Below are positions 8,796 through 17,373 of a DNA stretch of 64,000 nucleotides, piece after piece. The notes under the pieces were generated by a model. The model was not told where the DNA came from. It saw only the letters and a list, made by a program, of their open reading frames with translations, and did no database searches. The number at the start of each line of letters is the position of its first letter. Positions within the stretch are counted from its first letter, which is position 1. This stretch comes from Flavobacterium sp. LHD-85 (GTDB lineage: Bacteria > Bacteroidota > Bacteroidia > Flavobacteriales > Flavobacteriaceae). The position numbers and the translations under genes were made by a program. The stretch covers positions 1-64,000 of the forward strand of contig NZ_JAVFVR010000017.1 of assembly GCF_030929595.1 (NCBI RefSeq). Direction: 5' to 3'.

Positions 8796-9989
8796 ATGAA
8801 CATACACGAATATCAAGGAAAAGAAATTTTAGCGAGTTACGGAGTACGTGTGCAACGCGGAATCGTGGCTAATAATGCAGTTGAAGCTGTGGCTGCTGCA
8901 AAACAATTAACTGCCGAAACTGGAACAGGATGGCATGTAATTAAAGCACAAATTCACGCAGGTGGTCGTGGAAAAGGTGGTGGAGTTAAGCTGGCAAAAA
9001 ACTTACAACAAGTTGAAGAGTTAGCAGAACAAATCATCGGAATGCAATTAATTACTCCTCAGACTCCGCCTGAAGGTAAAAAAGTTAACAAAGTATTAGT
9101 AGCTGAAGATGTTTACTATCCTGGAGAAAGCGAAACTTCTGAATTTTATGTTTCTGTTTTATTGAATAGAGGTACAGGACGCAACATGATCATGTATTCT
9201 ACTGAAGGTGGAATGGATATCGAAGAAGTTGCTGAGCACACTCCACACTTAATCTTTACTGAAGAAATTGATCCTTCTGTAGGATTGCAAGGTTTCCAAG
9301 CGAGAAGAATTGCTTTCAATTTAGGTCTTTCTGGAAACGCTTTCAAAGAAATGGTTAAATTCATCGACGCACTTTACAATGCTTACATTGGTTCTGATGC
9401 TTCTATGTTTGAAATCAACCCAGTTCTTAAAACTTCAGACAACAAAATCTTAGCTGTTGACGCTAAAGTTAACATCGATGATAACGCTTTATACAGACAA
9501 GCTAAATATGCTGAAATGAGAGATATCCGTGAGGAGAATCCAATCGAAGTTGAAGCTAAAGAAGTTGGTCTTAACTATGTGGATCTTGACGGTACTGTAG
9601 GATGTATGGTAAACGGAGCTGGTCTTGCAATGGCAACTATGGATTTAATTAAATACGCTGGTTTTGAGCCTGCTAACTTCCTTGACGTAGGAGGAACTGC
9701 TGATGCAAAACGTGTTGAAACAGCTTTCAGAATTATCTTGAAAGATCCAAACGTAAAAGCTATTTTGATTAACATCTTCGGAGGAATCGTTCGTTGTGAC
9801 CGTGTTGCTCAAGGTGTTGTTGACGCTTACAAAAACATGGGAGACGCTATCAATGTGCCAATTATCGTTCGTTTGCAAGGAACAAATGCTGAAATTGCAA
9901 AAGAATTAATTGACAACTCTGGTATGCCAATCTTATCTGCAGTTCAATTCCAAGAAGCTGCTGACCAAGTAAAAGCTGCTCTTTCTTAA
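8796..9989 (+). CDS. sucC: Succinyl-CoA synthetase, ADP-forming, beta subunit
   Basis: TCA-cycle enzyme subunit that, with SucD, interconverts succinyl-CoA and succinate with substrate-level phosphorylation. The ATG at 8796 gives MNIHEYQGKEIL, the canonical SucC N-terminus, and 397 residues, the normal size. The ATP-grasp domain occupies the first ~240 residues (QIHAGGRGKGGGVKLA near 50-65), and the CoA-ligase domain contains DVGGTAD and NIFGGIVRCD. The frame extends 30 codons upstream, but that stretch contains the promoter. sucD is not adjacent; a terminator follows, so the gene is monocistronic. Confidence 0.97.
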   Translation: MNIHEYQGKEILASYGVRVQRGIVANNAVEAVAAAKQLTAETGTGWHVIKAQIHAGGRGKGGGVKLAKNLQQVEELAEQIIGMQLITPQTPPEGKKVNKVLVAEDVYYPGESETSEFYVSVLLNRGTGRNMIMYSTEGGMDIEEVAEHTPHLIFTEEIDPSVGLQGFQARRIAFNLGLSGNAFKEMVKFIDALYNAYIGSDASMFEINPVLKTSDNKILAVDAKVNIDDNALYRQAKYAEMRDIREENPIEVEAKEVGLNYVDLDGTVGCMVNGAGLAMATMDLIKYAGFEPANFLDVGGTADAKRVETAFRIILKDPNVKAILINIFGGIVRCDRVAQGVVDAYKNMGDAINVPIIVRLQGTNAEIAKELIDNSGMPILSAVQFQEAADQVKAALS

Positions 9990-10018
9990 TTAAAATAAGA
10001 AATCAATTTATATAGAAA

Positions 10019-10046
10019 ATCCCTCCAATTTTGGAGGGATTTTTTG
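10019..10046 (+). terminator. sucC terminator
   Basis: The stem ATCCCTCC (10019-10026) pairs with GGAGGGAT (10033-10040) around AATTTT, and a T run follows. It starts 30 nt after the sucC stop. Confidence 0.85.
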
Positions 10047-10103
10047 GTTGTAATTATACCAAAAAATATTCTGGTTGAGGATGTTTTTAAGACAAAGTAT
10101 ATC

Positions 10104-10187
10104 GTAGAGACGCACTGCAGTGCGTCTACACAACGTATTTCTCATTATCGATTCACGAGACGTAGACGCACTGCAGTGCGTCTCTAC
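10104..10187. repeat. Mirror pair of AGACGCACTGCAGTGCGTCT palindromes
   Basis: Each copy centres on the 20-bp palindrome AGACGCACTGCAGTGCGTCT (10108-10127 and 10164-10183). With their asymmetric flanks (GTAGAG on one side, CTAC on the other) the 26-bp units at 10104-10129 and 10162-10187 are exact reverse complements, separated by 32 nt. This is a BIME-like arrangement in the sucC/DUF5694 convergent gap. Confidence 0.8.
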
Positions 10188-10211
10188 AGTAAATTCTTCG
10201 TGTAAAAATCT

Positions 10212-10275
10212 AGCCACAGATTAAAAAGATTAGAATGATTTTAAAAATCTGTGCTAATCTTTTTAATCTGTGGCT
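10212..10275. repeat. 22-bp perfect inverted repeat, possible terminator of the DUF5694 gene
   Basis: AGCCACAGATTAAAAAGATT plus AG (10212-10233) is the exact reverse complement of 10254-10275, with a 20-nt loop. It lies just beyond the stop of the minus-strand gene at 10301. It has no strong U tract, so it is probably a foldback repeat that may also stop transcription. Confidence 0.6.
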
Positions 10276-10300
10276 AAAATATCTTTGCGGTTAAAAAATA

Positions 10301-11101
10301 TTATTTCAAAACAGTCGCCAATTCTACAATTTCAAATTCTGGATCGTGTGCTAGAAATTCTCTTAGCATTGCAGCGTGTCCAGCTCCAAGTAAAACCATT
10401 ATTTTTTTATCGGTGCTTTCGGTTAATTTTTGAACCAAAGAATACATGTACAAGTTTCTTTTATACCAATTTGAAACTAAAGAAGCTCCTGTAAAATCGT
10501 CTGGGTTTCCAGCTCGGTTTGCTACTTCTAAATACCATTGAATATTATCTTCATTAGCTGCTTTTTCATTATAATAAAGCATAAGATCGGTAAGAGAGCT
10601 TTTTGCCATTCTTTCATTGTTTTCTTTTTGAAACCTTTCTGTAGACTCAGTAGTTTTTTTCATTAAATCCTTCTGATTCGCTTTTTCCATTGACATCATT
10701 AAACTATCATAAGGAAAGCGCGTGCGATAGTCAATTCCATACATCTTTTTGTGATTCAGTTTTTTAGCAGTGCGTAATGCTAATTGAGCAATTTCATTTG
10801 AATCTTTATTGAGTATACTATCGGTGTTTTTGTTGTAATACTTATCTAATTCAGCTTGTTTGGCAAATTTCCATTCTACAAAAATTTTATCAGGACCAAA
10901 TTTCTTGATTTTATCACTCATTATTTCGAGCTCTTTTTGGCTTTTCTCAGACATTACATTAAAAGTATTTATCTTGGCAATATCATGACCTGGGTTTGCA
11001 TAATGAAAAGTTCCGATTAATAAAATTTGTTTTTTCTTAGGTTGCTGAGCAGAAGTGATGTTAACTGTAATAAGAGCTAGTAATAGAATAATTTTTTGCA
11101 T
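10301..11101 (-). CDS. DUF5694 family secreted protein (TraB/GumN-like)
   Basis: The 266-residue protein has a signal peptide (MQKIILLLALITVNITSAQ) and is probably periplasmic. IGTFHYANPGHD near residues 29-40, FVEWK near 95 and GAGHAAMLREFL near the C-terminus match the layout of DUF5694, which resembles the TraB/GumN (Tiki-like) fold with paired histidine-containing motifs. Related Tiki proteins are metalloproteases, but activity for this family is not established. It is a single gene between repeat-filled gaps. Confidence 0.75.
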   Translation of the reverse strand: MQKIILLLALITVNITSAQQPKKKQILLIGTFHYANPGHDIAKINTFNVMSEKSQKELEIMSDKIKKFGPDKIFVEWKFAKQAELDKYYNKNTDSILNKDSNEIAQLALRTAKKLNHKKMYGIDYRTRFPYDSLMMSMEKANQKDLMKKTTESTERFQKENNERMAKSSLTDLMLYYNEKAANEDNIQWYLEVANRAGNPDDFTGASLVSNWYKRNLYMYSLVQKLTESTDKKIMVLLGAGHAAMLREFLAHDPEFEIVELATVLK

Positions 11102-11298
11102 GATGATTTTGTTTTTAAATTCATTGCAAATGTATAGACAGATTTAAAGCTTTATTTTCATTTTTGATGAATGCGGAATTTCAATTGACCAACTATCCAA
11201 ATTTCGATTTCAAAATGTTCATATAAAGTTTTTGGCTGTTCATCATACAAAAAATGAGGTTTCATATAAAATACCGTTTTCGTTTAAAGTCATAATTG

Positions 11299-11306
11299 TA
11301 TTTTTG
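11299..11306 (+). promoter_or_regulatory. -7 promoter element TATTTTTG of the LytS/LytTR operon
   Basis: TATTTTTG lies 18 nt before the histidine-kinase ATG at 11325. No clear -33 TTG is present. Confidence 0.5.
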
Positions 11307-11324
11307 ATGTTATAACCAATTTCT

Positions 11325-12365
11325 ATGAAGCTCAAAATTCCTTTTTACTACCATATTGTTCTTTTTCTCGGATTGTTTTTAACCTATTTTCTTTGGGATT
11401 ACGGAATAAACAATAAAATAGCAATCGAGAAGCATACCAAACTTTATTTTTGGCTTACATCAACTTATATTCTTTCCGTCTTTATTGTTTACGTATTAAA
11501 TTTCTATACTTTTTGTGATTGGTTTCTAAATAAAAAGAAAATACTTTTTTACTTTTTAAGCATGCCAATCTCCTTAGTGATTTTTGCAGGTGTTCGTTAT
11601 GTAACTCAGGAAGTTATTGTTTTTCATATTACAGGAGTGCACAATTATGATGTTGGCGATTTAGAATGGGGATTTTACATTCTTGATAATTTATTTTTTG
11701 GGCTTCCGGCTGTTATTTTTAGTGCTTTAAGTTATTTGTTTTGGCAATTTCATACTACGCAACATCAAAATCAGGAGTTGCTTTTGGAGAATAAAAAAGC
11801 CGAATTTCAAATGCTGAAAGCGCAGGTAAGCCCGCACTTTTTGTTTAATACCTTGAATTCATTTTATAGTCAGTTAGTTTTGAAAGAAGACGAAATGGCT
11901 GATGATATTTTGGTGCTTTCAGATTTGCTTCGATATGTTATTGTAGAAACAGATAAAGATGAAGCCGTACTTTCAAAAGAAATTCAGTTTATTCAAAACT
12001 ATATTCATTTACAGAAAAAACGTTTTGAAGATCAGCTGTTTTTAGATTTTTCTATTGAAGGAGAATATTCAAATGAAAAGATACTTTCTTCGGCTTTAAT
12101 TCATTTTGTGGAGAATGTTTTTAAACATGGGAAACTGAATAATGAAAAAGAAAAAGCTTTTATTTTAATTAAAATAAAAGATGGGTTTCTGGAGATTTCA
12201 ACTTTCAATTATAATGTGGACGGAGAGAATTATTCGTCAACCGGAATTGGTTATGAAAACCTGACGAAAAGACTCGAATACATGTATAAAGACCAATTTA
12301 TTCTTGAAAAAACAGAAGAAAATAATACCTTTAAAACCTACTTGAAAATACCACTAAAAAACTAA
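11325..12365 (+). CDS. LytS/YehU-type sensor histidine kinase
   Basis: A 346-residue membrane sensor kinase. The N-terminal ~140 residues contain about four hydrophobic segments and no recognisable extracellular domain. A short coiled linker follows, then the His_kinase motif QVSPHFLFNTLNSFY with the phosphoacceptor His near residue 170. The C-terminal GHKL ATPase domain has an N-box-like ALIHFVENVFKHG and GIGYENLTKRL. It is followed after 3 nt by its LytTR response regulator. The signal sensed cannot be inferred. Confidence 0.92.
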   Translation: MKLKIPFYYHIVLFLGLFLTYFLWDYGINNKIAIEKHTKLYFWLTSTYILSVFIVYVLNFYTFCDWFLNKKKILFYFLSMPISLVIFAGVRYVTQEVIVFHITGVHNYDVGDLEWGFYILDNLFFGLPAVIFSALSYLFWQFHTTQHQNQELLLENKKAEFQMLKAQVSPHFLFNTLNSFYSQLVLKEDEMADDILVLSDLLRYVIVETDKDEAVLSKEIQFIQNYIHLQKKRFEDQLFLDFSIEGEYSNEKILSSALIHFVENVFKHGKLNNEKEKAFILIKIKDGFLEISTFNYNVDGENYSSTGIGYENLTKRLEYMYKDQFILEKTEENNTFKTYLKIPLKN

Positions 12366-12368
12366 TTT

Positions 12369-13076
12369 ATGGCTTTTAAATGCATTATTGTAGACGATGA
12401 ACCGCCCGCAACACGAATACTTGAGAATTATATTGGAAAAGTAAATTTTCTTGAAAAAGCTGGAGTTTTTAATGATTCTCTAAAAGCGTTAGAATTTTTG
12501 AATACACAATCTGTTGATGTGATTTTTCTAGATATTCAAATGCCTCAATTGACAGGATTACAGCTTTCTAGAATCATTTCGAAAAATATAAAAGTCATTT
12601 TTACAACAGCATATCCTGATTTTGCTTTAGAAGGTTTTGAGTTGAATGCTGTAGACTATTTACTAAAACCGATTTCTCTTGAACGTTTCTATCAAGCGGT
12701 TTCAAAATTGAATTCAGAACCTAAAATAGAAATCTCAAATCAGAGTAATCTGCCAGATTTTCTTTTCGTTAAAACGGATGGGAAGAATAAATTTCAGAAA
12801 GTATTTTTGAAGGACATTTTATATATAGAAAGTCTTCAGAATTATGTTTGTATTCATACTTTAAAACAGCAGATTATCACACATTCATCTTTGAAAAATG
12901 TAATTGAATCTCTTCCAGAAAATGAGTTTATTCAGATTCATAAATCGTATGTCGTTTCTTTAAAACATATCGAATCAACAGATAATTTTTCGGTGTTTAT
13001 AAATGAAAAAGAACTTCCGATTGGAGCAACGTTTAAAGATGCATTTTTTGATAAAATAGAAGAGAATAAGATATAG
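12369..13076 (+). CDS. LytTR family response regulator
   Basis: The 235-residue DNA-binding partner of the upstream kinase. The receiver domain has acidic residues D9 and D10, the phosphorylation site D55 (FLDIQMP) and the conserved Lys of YLLKPI near residue 100. A LytTR DNA-binding domain occupies roughly 135-230 (FVKTDGKNKF, YIESLQNYVCIH, FIQIHKSYVVS). It is cotranscribed with the kinase. Its targets are unknown, and no twin LytTR-type operators were recognised nearby. Confidence 0.94.
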   Translation: MAFKCIIVDDEPPATRILENYIGKVNFLEKAGVFNDSLKALEFLNTQSVDVIFLDIQMPQLTGLQLSRIISKNIKVIFTTAYPDFALEGFELNAVDYLLKPISLERFYQAVSKLNSEPKIEISNQSNLPDFLFVKTDGKNKFQKVFLKDILYIESLQNYVCIHTLKQQIITHSSLKNVIESLPENEFIQIHKSYVVSLKHIESTDNFSVFINEKELPIGATFKDAFFDKIEENKI

Positions 13077-13079
13077 ATT

Positions 13080-13380
13080 TTTAACCGCAAAGCACGCAAG
13101 GATTTTTAACTTAGGATTGAGAATACAAACGTAAAGTTCGCAAAGCTAAATCAACAGAATTCTACGGATTTTATTTCAATATAGCCTGCGGTTTCAACCG
13201 CGGGAACACAATATATGTCACACAATGAATCTCTGAAACATAGCCCGTGGTTTCAACCACGGGCTATGTTTCAGAGAAGAATTTGAAAATTACAATCTTT
13301 TTTTAAAAACAAAGTTCGCAAAGCTTCATGAATAAAACTTTGCGAACTTTGCGAAAATCTCTGTGTTCTTTGCGGTTAAA
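13080..13380. repeat. Composite palindromic block with ATAGCCCGTGG hairpin pair, locus 2
   Basis: The block is bounded by TTTAACCGCAAAG (13080-13092) and its exact reverse complement (13368-13380). Inside are AAAGTTCGCAAAGCT at 13133-13147 and 13311-13325, CTTTGCGAACTTT reversed at 13338-13350, and two members of the GC hairpin family (13181-13204 and 13240-13267). The second extends to a near-perfect 23-bp stem over 13230-13277. It fills the gap between two convergent genes and contains no credible gene. Confidence 0.8.
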
Positions 13381-13389
13381 TCCCTTCAA

Positions 13390-13857
13390 TTACGATTTTT
13401 TCTTATTCCCGTTTTTGAAAACCACTTTTTCTACAACAACTGGTTTTCCATTTCCTTTTGGGAATGATTTCTTTTTAGGTTTTCCAGCTGATGATCCTGA
13501 GCTAGATGGTTTTTGATCACCTCTATACTTTTCTGAATCTTTTGGTGCAGCTTTAAATTCAGGTCTTTCTTTAGAAGTTTCTTTATTTGGAATTTCTGAT
13601 TTATGTTTTGCTAAAACATCATTCGGATTTTTCGGATTTTCTTTAGTTCCTCTTAAATGAATTACTAATCCGTTTAAGAAATTACGTAAAACCTGATCGC
13701 CACATTCCATGTAATTTGGATGATCTTCTGCTCTAAAAAAAGCGCCCAATTCTGATTTTGAAATTCTAAAATCTACTAATTCTAAAATTTCAACTATTTG
13801 GTCATCACGGAGCATCAAAGCCACGCGAAGTTTTTTAAGTATATCGTTATTTGTCAT
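13390..13857 (-). CDS. DUF1456 family protein (YehS-like) with a basic tail
   Basis: The first ~95 residues match DUF1456/YehS: two related helical repeats beginning NNDILKKLRVALMLRDDQ and MECGDQVLRNFLNGLV. The function of the family is unknown. The remaining ~60 residues are a low-complexity K/P/S/G-rich tail ending in KNGNKKKS, compatible with nucleic-acid binding or disorder. The protein is 155 residues. It lies 97 nt downstream of the PLP enzyme on the same strand but may have its own promoter. Confidence 0.85.
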   Translation of the reverse strand: MTNNDILKKLRVALMLRDDQIVEILELVDFRISKSELGAFFRAEDHPNYMECGDQVLRNFLNGLVIHLRGTKENPKNPNDVLAKHKSEIPNKETSKERPEFKAAPKDSEKYRGDQKPSSSGSSAGKPKKKSFPKGNGKPVVVEKVVFKNGNKKKS

Positions 13858-13954
13858 AATTTTTGTTTCATGTTTAGAGTTTCAAGTTTTTGTAATTTTT
13901 ACTTGAAATTAAAACTCATTATTTACCTTTTGCAAAGGTAGTTTTTTAAAATGA

Positions 13955-14989
13955 TTAAAAACGAGAATTAAAATCATTTAAAACGTTTACAAGTTTATCT
14001 AAATCCTGTTTAAGATGATTTGCTGTAACTACAATTCGATTTAAAGGTTCTGCATCTTTTGTATATTTAAAACTAGCAATGATGATTTTTTCCTGTTTCA
14101 GTTTTTCTACTAATTCATTTGATAAAAGATAAATTAGAGGATAGTTTTTGTCAAATTTGACATAACCATTTTTAATTAAAATCGAATCAATATAATTTAG
14201 ATTGTCTTTTAGTTTTTGATGCTGTATTTTATAAATTTCTTTGGCATCAGAAAGTGTCTGTACAAAAGCGGGATTCATTCCTGCCGCGCTGGTGAAAGTT
14301 TCCAATTCTTTGATTTGATTGATGAAATCAGAATCGGAAGCAATTACGCCACCAGTTAATCCAAAAGCTTTTCCTAAAGAAGAAACCATGATTTTTCTTT
14401 TCACCGGAAATTGAATTGAAGAATAAATTCCGCTGCCATTTTTGCCTGTAATTCCTAGCGAATGAGATTCATCAATTACTAAAGTAATTTCTTTGCTTTT
14501 TGAAATTTTCTCTAAAAATGATAAATCGGCAGGATTTGTTTCAAATGAAGGAACACCATCTGTAAGGATTGTTATTTTTTCAGATTTTGAATCTAACAAA
14601 CGGTTATTTAAGTTTCCATCTAAGAATATTGGAAGGCTATTTTCGGTTTGGATAGCATTATGCGTATCATTCAAATGAAAAAAGCAATCGGTCTGCTTTT
14701 TCATTAAATCAATAATCAGTTTTCCGGCCAGCATTCCCGAAGAAACCGTAACAGCTTTTTCTGAGCCAATATGAGAAGCTAAAAAGCTTTCGCCTGCATC
14801 ATAAGCCGATAATTGAATATTTGCCGTTCTCGAGCTTCCGTATGTAGTTCCCCAATTCAAAATATTTTGAACCACTAATTCCTGAAATGCTGCATTTGTG
14901 GGAAGTCCCAAATACGCAGTTCCACCAAAATACAAATACTGTTTTTGGTCAATTTCAATAACTCTATCTGGAAACTTTTCGACTTTCAT
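13955..14989 (-). CDS. PLP-dependent aminotransferase/acyltransferase, alpha-oxoamine synthase-like
   Basis: A 344-residue fold-type I PLP enzyme of the BioF/KBL (8-amino-7-oxononanoate synthase-like) group. Visible signs are TYGSSRTANIQ near 50, the PLP Asp region LVIDESHSLGITG near 173, and the Schiff-base Lys in SSLGKAFGLTGG near 206. It is shorter than typical BioF (~385), and the adjacent dipeptide epimerase, one nucleotide upstream, argues against a biotin role. A part in amino-acid or murein-peptide metabolism is inferred from context. The exact reaction is unknown. Confidence 0.8.
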   Translation of the reverse strand: MKVEKFPDRVIEIDQKQYLYFGGTAYLGLPTNAAFQELVVQNILNWGTTYGSSRTANIQLSAYDAGESFLASHIGSEKAVTVSSGMLAGKLIIDLMKKQTDCFFHLNDTHNAIQTENSLPIFLDGNLNNRLLDSKSEKITILTDGVPSFETNPADLSFLEKISKSKEITLVIDESHSLGITGKNGSGIYSSIQFPVKRKIMVSSLGKAFGLTGGVIASDSDFINQIKELETFTSAAGMNPAFVQTLSDAKEIYKIQHQKLKDNLNYIDSILIKNGYVKFDKNYPLIYLLSNELVEKLKQEKIIIASFKYTKDAEPLNRIVVTANHLKQDLDKLVNVLNDFNSRF

Positions 14990-14990
14990 T

Positions 14991-16001
14991 TTATAGCAAT
15001 GTAACTCCGGTTCCGTCTAAATTAGAATAACTTATAACACCATCTTTTATAGTAACACCGGTTGCAATATCCTCTGCCAAAAGAAGCGCACCGTCCATAT
15101 CTACATAATCCAATTGAGGAAGCAAATGTGCAATGGCAGAAATTCCAACAGTAGATTCGGTCATACAGCCCACCATTGTTCTTAAGCCGAGTTTTTTTGC
15201 TTCTTCGATCATTCGTTTTCCAGGAGTTAAACCGCCGCATTTTACCAATTTCACATTCACGCCATGAAAATGATTGTGGCATTTTGCTACATCTTCTTCA
15301 ATAATACAGCTTTCGTCGGCAATTACAGGAAGAACAGAATGTTTAAAAACTTCTTTATGACCTTCCCAATTATCAGCTTTCATTGGCTGTTCTAAGAATT
15401 CTACACCTAGTTTTTTTAATTCAACAGCATTGTTGATAGTTTCTTCAACAGTCCATCCGCAGTTGGCATCAATTCTGAAAACAGCATTGGTGTGTTTACG
15501 AAGCTCTTTCACAATTTCGATATCTTCTTTGGTTCCTAGTTTAATTTTATAAATAGGCCATGGAAGTTCCTGCATTTTAGAAACCATTTTCTCTATAGAA
15601 GCAATTCCGATAGTGTAATCGGTCATTGGATTTCTTTCGGTGGTATAGTTCCATAATTCGTAAAGCTTTTTGCCTTTTTTACGAGCATACAAATCATTAT
15701 AAGCTAGATCTAAGGCGCATAAAGCAAACATATCGTCTTTTAAGTGCGGATGAATTTTTGCCCAAAACACTTCTGGAGTTTCATTCTCAGTATCTTCGAT
15801 AATACTCCTAATTTTTTTCAAATCCTGCATCATCATCGGAACTGTGATATTGTAATAAGGATTTGAAGTTGCTTCTCCAAAACCAGAAAAACCATCGCTT
15901 TGCAACTCGACAATTAACGAAGGCTGAAAATCAATAGACTCTCTCGAAATGGTAAAAGTGTGTTTTAGTTTGAGATTGTATTCTCTTAAGATAAGTTTCA
16001 T
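14991..16001 (-). CDS. Dipeptide epimerase (L-Ala-D/L-Glu epimerase family)
   Basis: A 336-residue enolase-superfamily enzyme that racemises the second residue of dipeptides, classically L-Ala-D-Glu released from murein. Expected catalytic and metal residues are in place: the KxK pair K152/K154 (YKIKLGT), D178 (RIDANCGW), E204 (LEQP), D229 (ADES) and K251/K254 (VNVKLVKCGG). The substrate could be another dipeptide, since the family is diverse. It is coupled to the PLP enzyme with a 1-nt gap and preceded 39 nt upstream by the 409-residue secreted protein. Confidence 0.9.
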   Translation of the reverse strand: MKLILREYNLKLKHTFTISRESIDFQPSLIVELQSDGFSGFGEATSNPYYNITVPMMMQDLKKIRSIIEDTENETPEVFWAKIHPHLKDDMFALCALDLAYNDLYARKKGKKLYELWNYTTERNPMTDYTIGIASIEKMVSKMQELPWPIYKIKLGTKEDIEIVKELRKHTNAVFRIDANCGWTVEETINNAVELKKLGVEFLEQPMKADNWEGHKEVFKHSVLPVIADESCIIEEDVAKCHNHFHGVNVKLVKCGGLTPGKRMIEEAKKLGLRTMVGCMTESTVGISAIAHLLPQLDYVDMDGALLLAEDIATGVTIKDGVISYSNLDGTGVTLL

Positions 16002-16040
16002 GGTGTAATAAGCTTGTTTTTTGTTTTTTTAAATAGAATT

Positions 16041-17270
16041 CTAACTCTTTTTAATAGACATTTTTACTCCGATGCCTGTTTGTAAATCTGGTGCATTATC
16101 TAAATTTAAATCTTCTCGAAGATACACAAAATAAGAAAATCGCTTCGTAGAATAAGTACAAATTGCGCTCCATCCTTCTACATCTTCATATAAATGAGAA
16201 ATTGTTTTCTGCCAATGCGTATTGATTCTTTGGCCGGTTAGGACAATATAATCCATGTCACTTTTCTTATTATATGAATTTTGAAAATTGTAATTGATGC
16301 CATAAGACATGTGATTGCTGTTTCTAAGTTTTACTTTGTAATTAATCAAACCTTCAAAACTGCATAAAAAATCCTGATTGCTGAGGTTTACGCCGTCTCC
16401 ATATTCAAAAATATGCTGACGTAAAATTCCGGCGCTTAAACCAAAACTTAGAATGTTTTTATTTTTAATGATCATTTTTTTTAAGATAGAAGAAGAAATC
16501 CCAAAATCGGCAGCAGGATTATATTTTGAAGTGTTAATGCCTAATTGTGCTCCAAAATTTAGATAAATATGATGTTTTTCATTCATTTCTAATTTAGGAT
16601 AAAAGGTGTAATTTATATCAACTCCAGGAATTGTAAAATTATTGTTATCCATTTTTAGAATTTTTCCATTTTCATCTTTGTATGATATTCCCGCTTTATT
16701 TATGCCATAATAATATCTTGAAAACGGGTCTTTTCCACCGGCAATATTGCGATGAAACCATTCAATCGATTCATCAGAAGTAAAAACGGAAAAAGGATAT
16801 TTGCCTCGATCAAGCGAGTTGGCGCGGAGGCTGAAATTAAGTTCATGATTAACCGTTAGCGGTAATGTAAAATTAAATCGATAAGATCTAATAACACCAT
16901 CGGCCTCAAATTCTTTGATTTTAGACGGCACTTTGCTTAAATCGAATGAATATTCGCGAGTATGCCACGGCTGATTTTTGGAATTTTCACGATCAACAGG
17001 ATCTGTTAATTCATATGATTTTACATAAGGCAATACTACATTTCCGCTCGAAACTTCAAATGAAAACGAGTATTTTTCGGTATTTCGAACATTGAAATTA
17101 TGATTTAATCTCGAAATGTAAATCCCAAAAGGATGTGTTGAAAGTGTATTAGGTTTTATAATATCAGATGAATTTTCTAATTCTTCATTCCAAAAATCAT
17201 TTTTATTAGATTGTGCTGTTGAAAAGCAATTGACAAGTAAAAAGAGAAAAAAGAGTAAATGATATTTCAT
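16041..17270 (-). CDS. Secreted protein of unknown function, possibly a beta-barrel
   Basis: I do not recognise a family. The 409-residue product has a clear signal peptide (MKYHLLFFLFLLVNCFSTAQ). The rest is rich in alternating aromatic/polar stretches, with repeated short strands in the second half such as HHIYLNFGAQLG and NILSFGLSAGI, and a basic C-terminus (GVKMSIKKS). This pattern suggests an outer-membrane or surface beta-rich protein. It lies 39 nt upstream of the dipeptide epimerase on the same strand, so a shared transcript is plausible. Confidence 0.6.
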   Translation of the reverse strand: MKYHLLFFLFLLVNCFSTAQSNKNDFWNEELENSSDIIKPNTLSTHPFGIYISRLNHNFNVRNTEKYSFSFEVSSGNVVLPYVKSYELTDPVDRENSKNQPWHTREYSFDLSKVPSKIKEFEADGVIRSYRFNFTLPLTVNHELNFSLRANSLDRGKYPFSVFTSDESIEWFHRNIAGGKDPFSRYYYGINKAGISYKDENGKILKMDNNNFTIPGVDINYTFYPKLEMNEKHHIYLNFGAQLGINTSKYNPAADFGISSSILKKMIIKNKNILSFGLSAGILRQHIFEYGDGVNLSNQDFLCSFEGLINYKVKLRNSNHMSYGINYNFQNSYNKKSDMDYIVLTGQRINTHWQKTISHLYEDVEGWSAICTYSTKRFSYFVYLREDLNLDNAPDLQTGIGVKMSIKKS

Positions 17271-17373
17271 TTCAGATTTTAAAAATTTTGATAAATCTAA
17301 TAAATTTTAAAACGATTAGATTGGTTAATTTTTAAAAAAATGAATAGTTTTTAACTTTTTTTAAATAAGCTTT

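Noticed and set aside
10008..10217. 69-codon minus-strand open frame
   Set aside because: It spans the sucC terminator and the mirrored palindromes, and the peptide has no family features.
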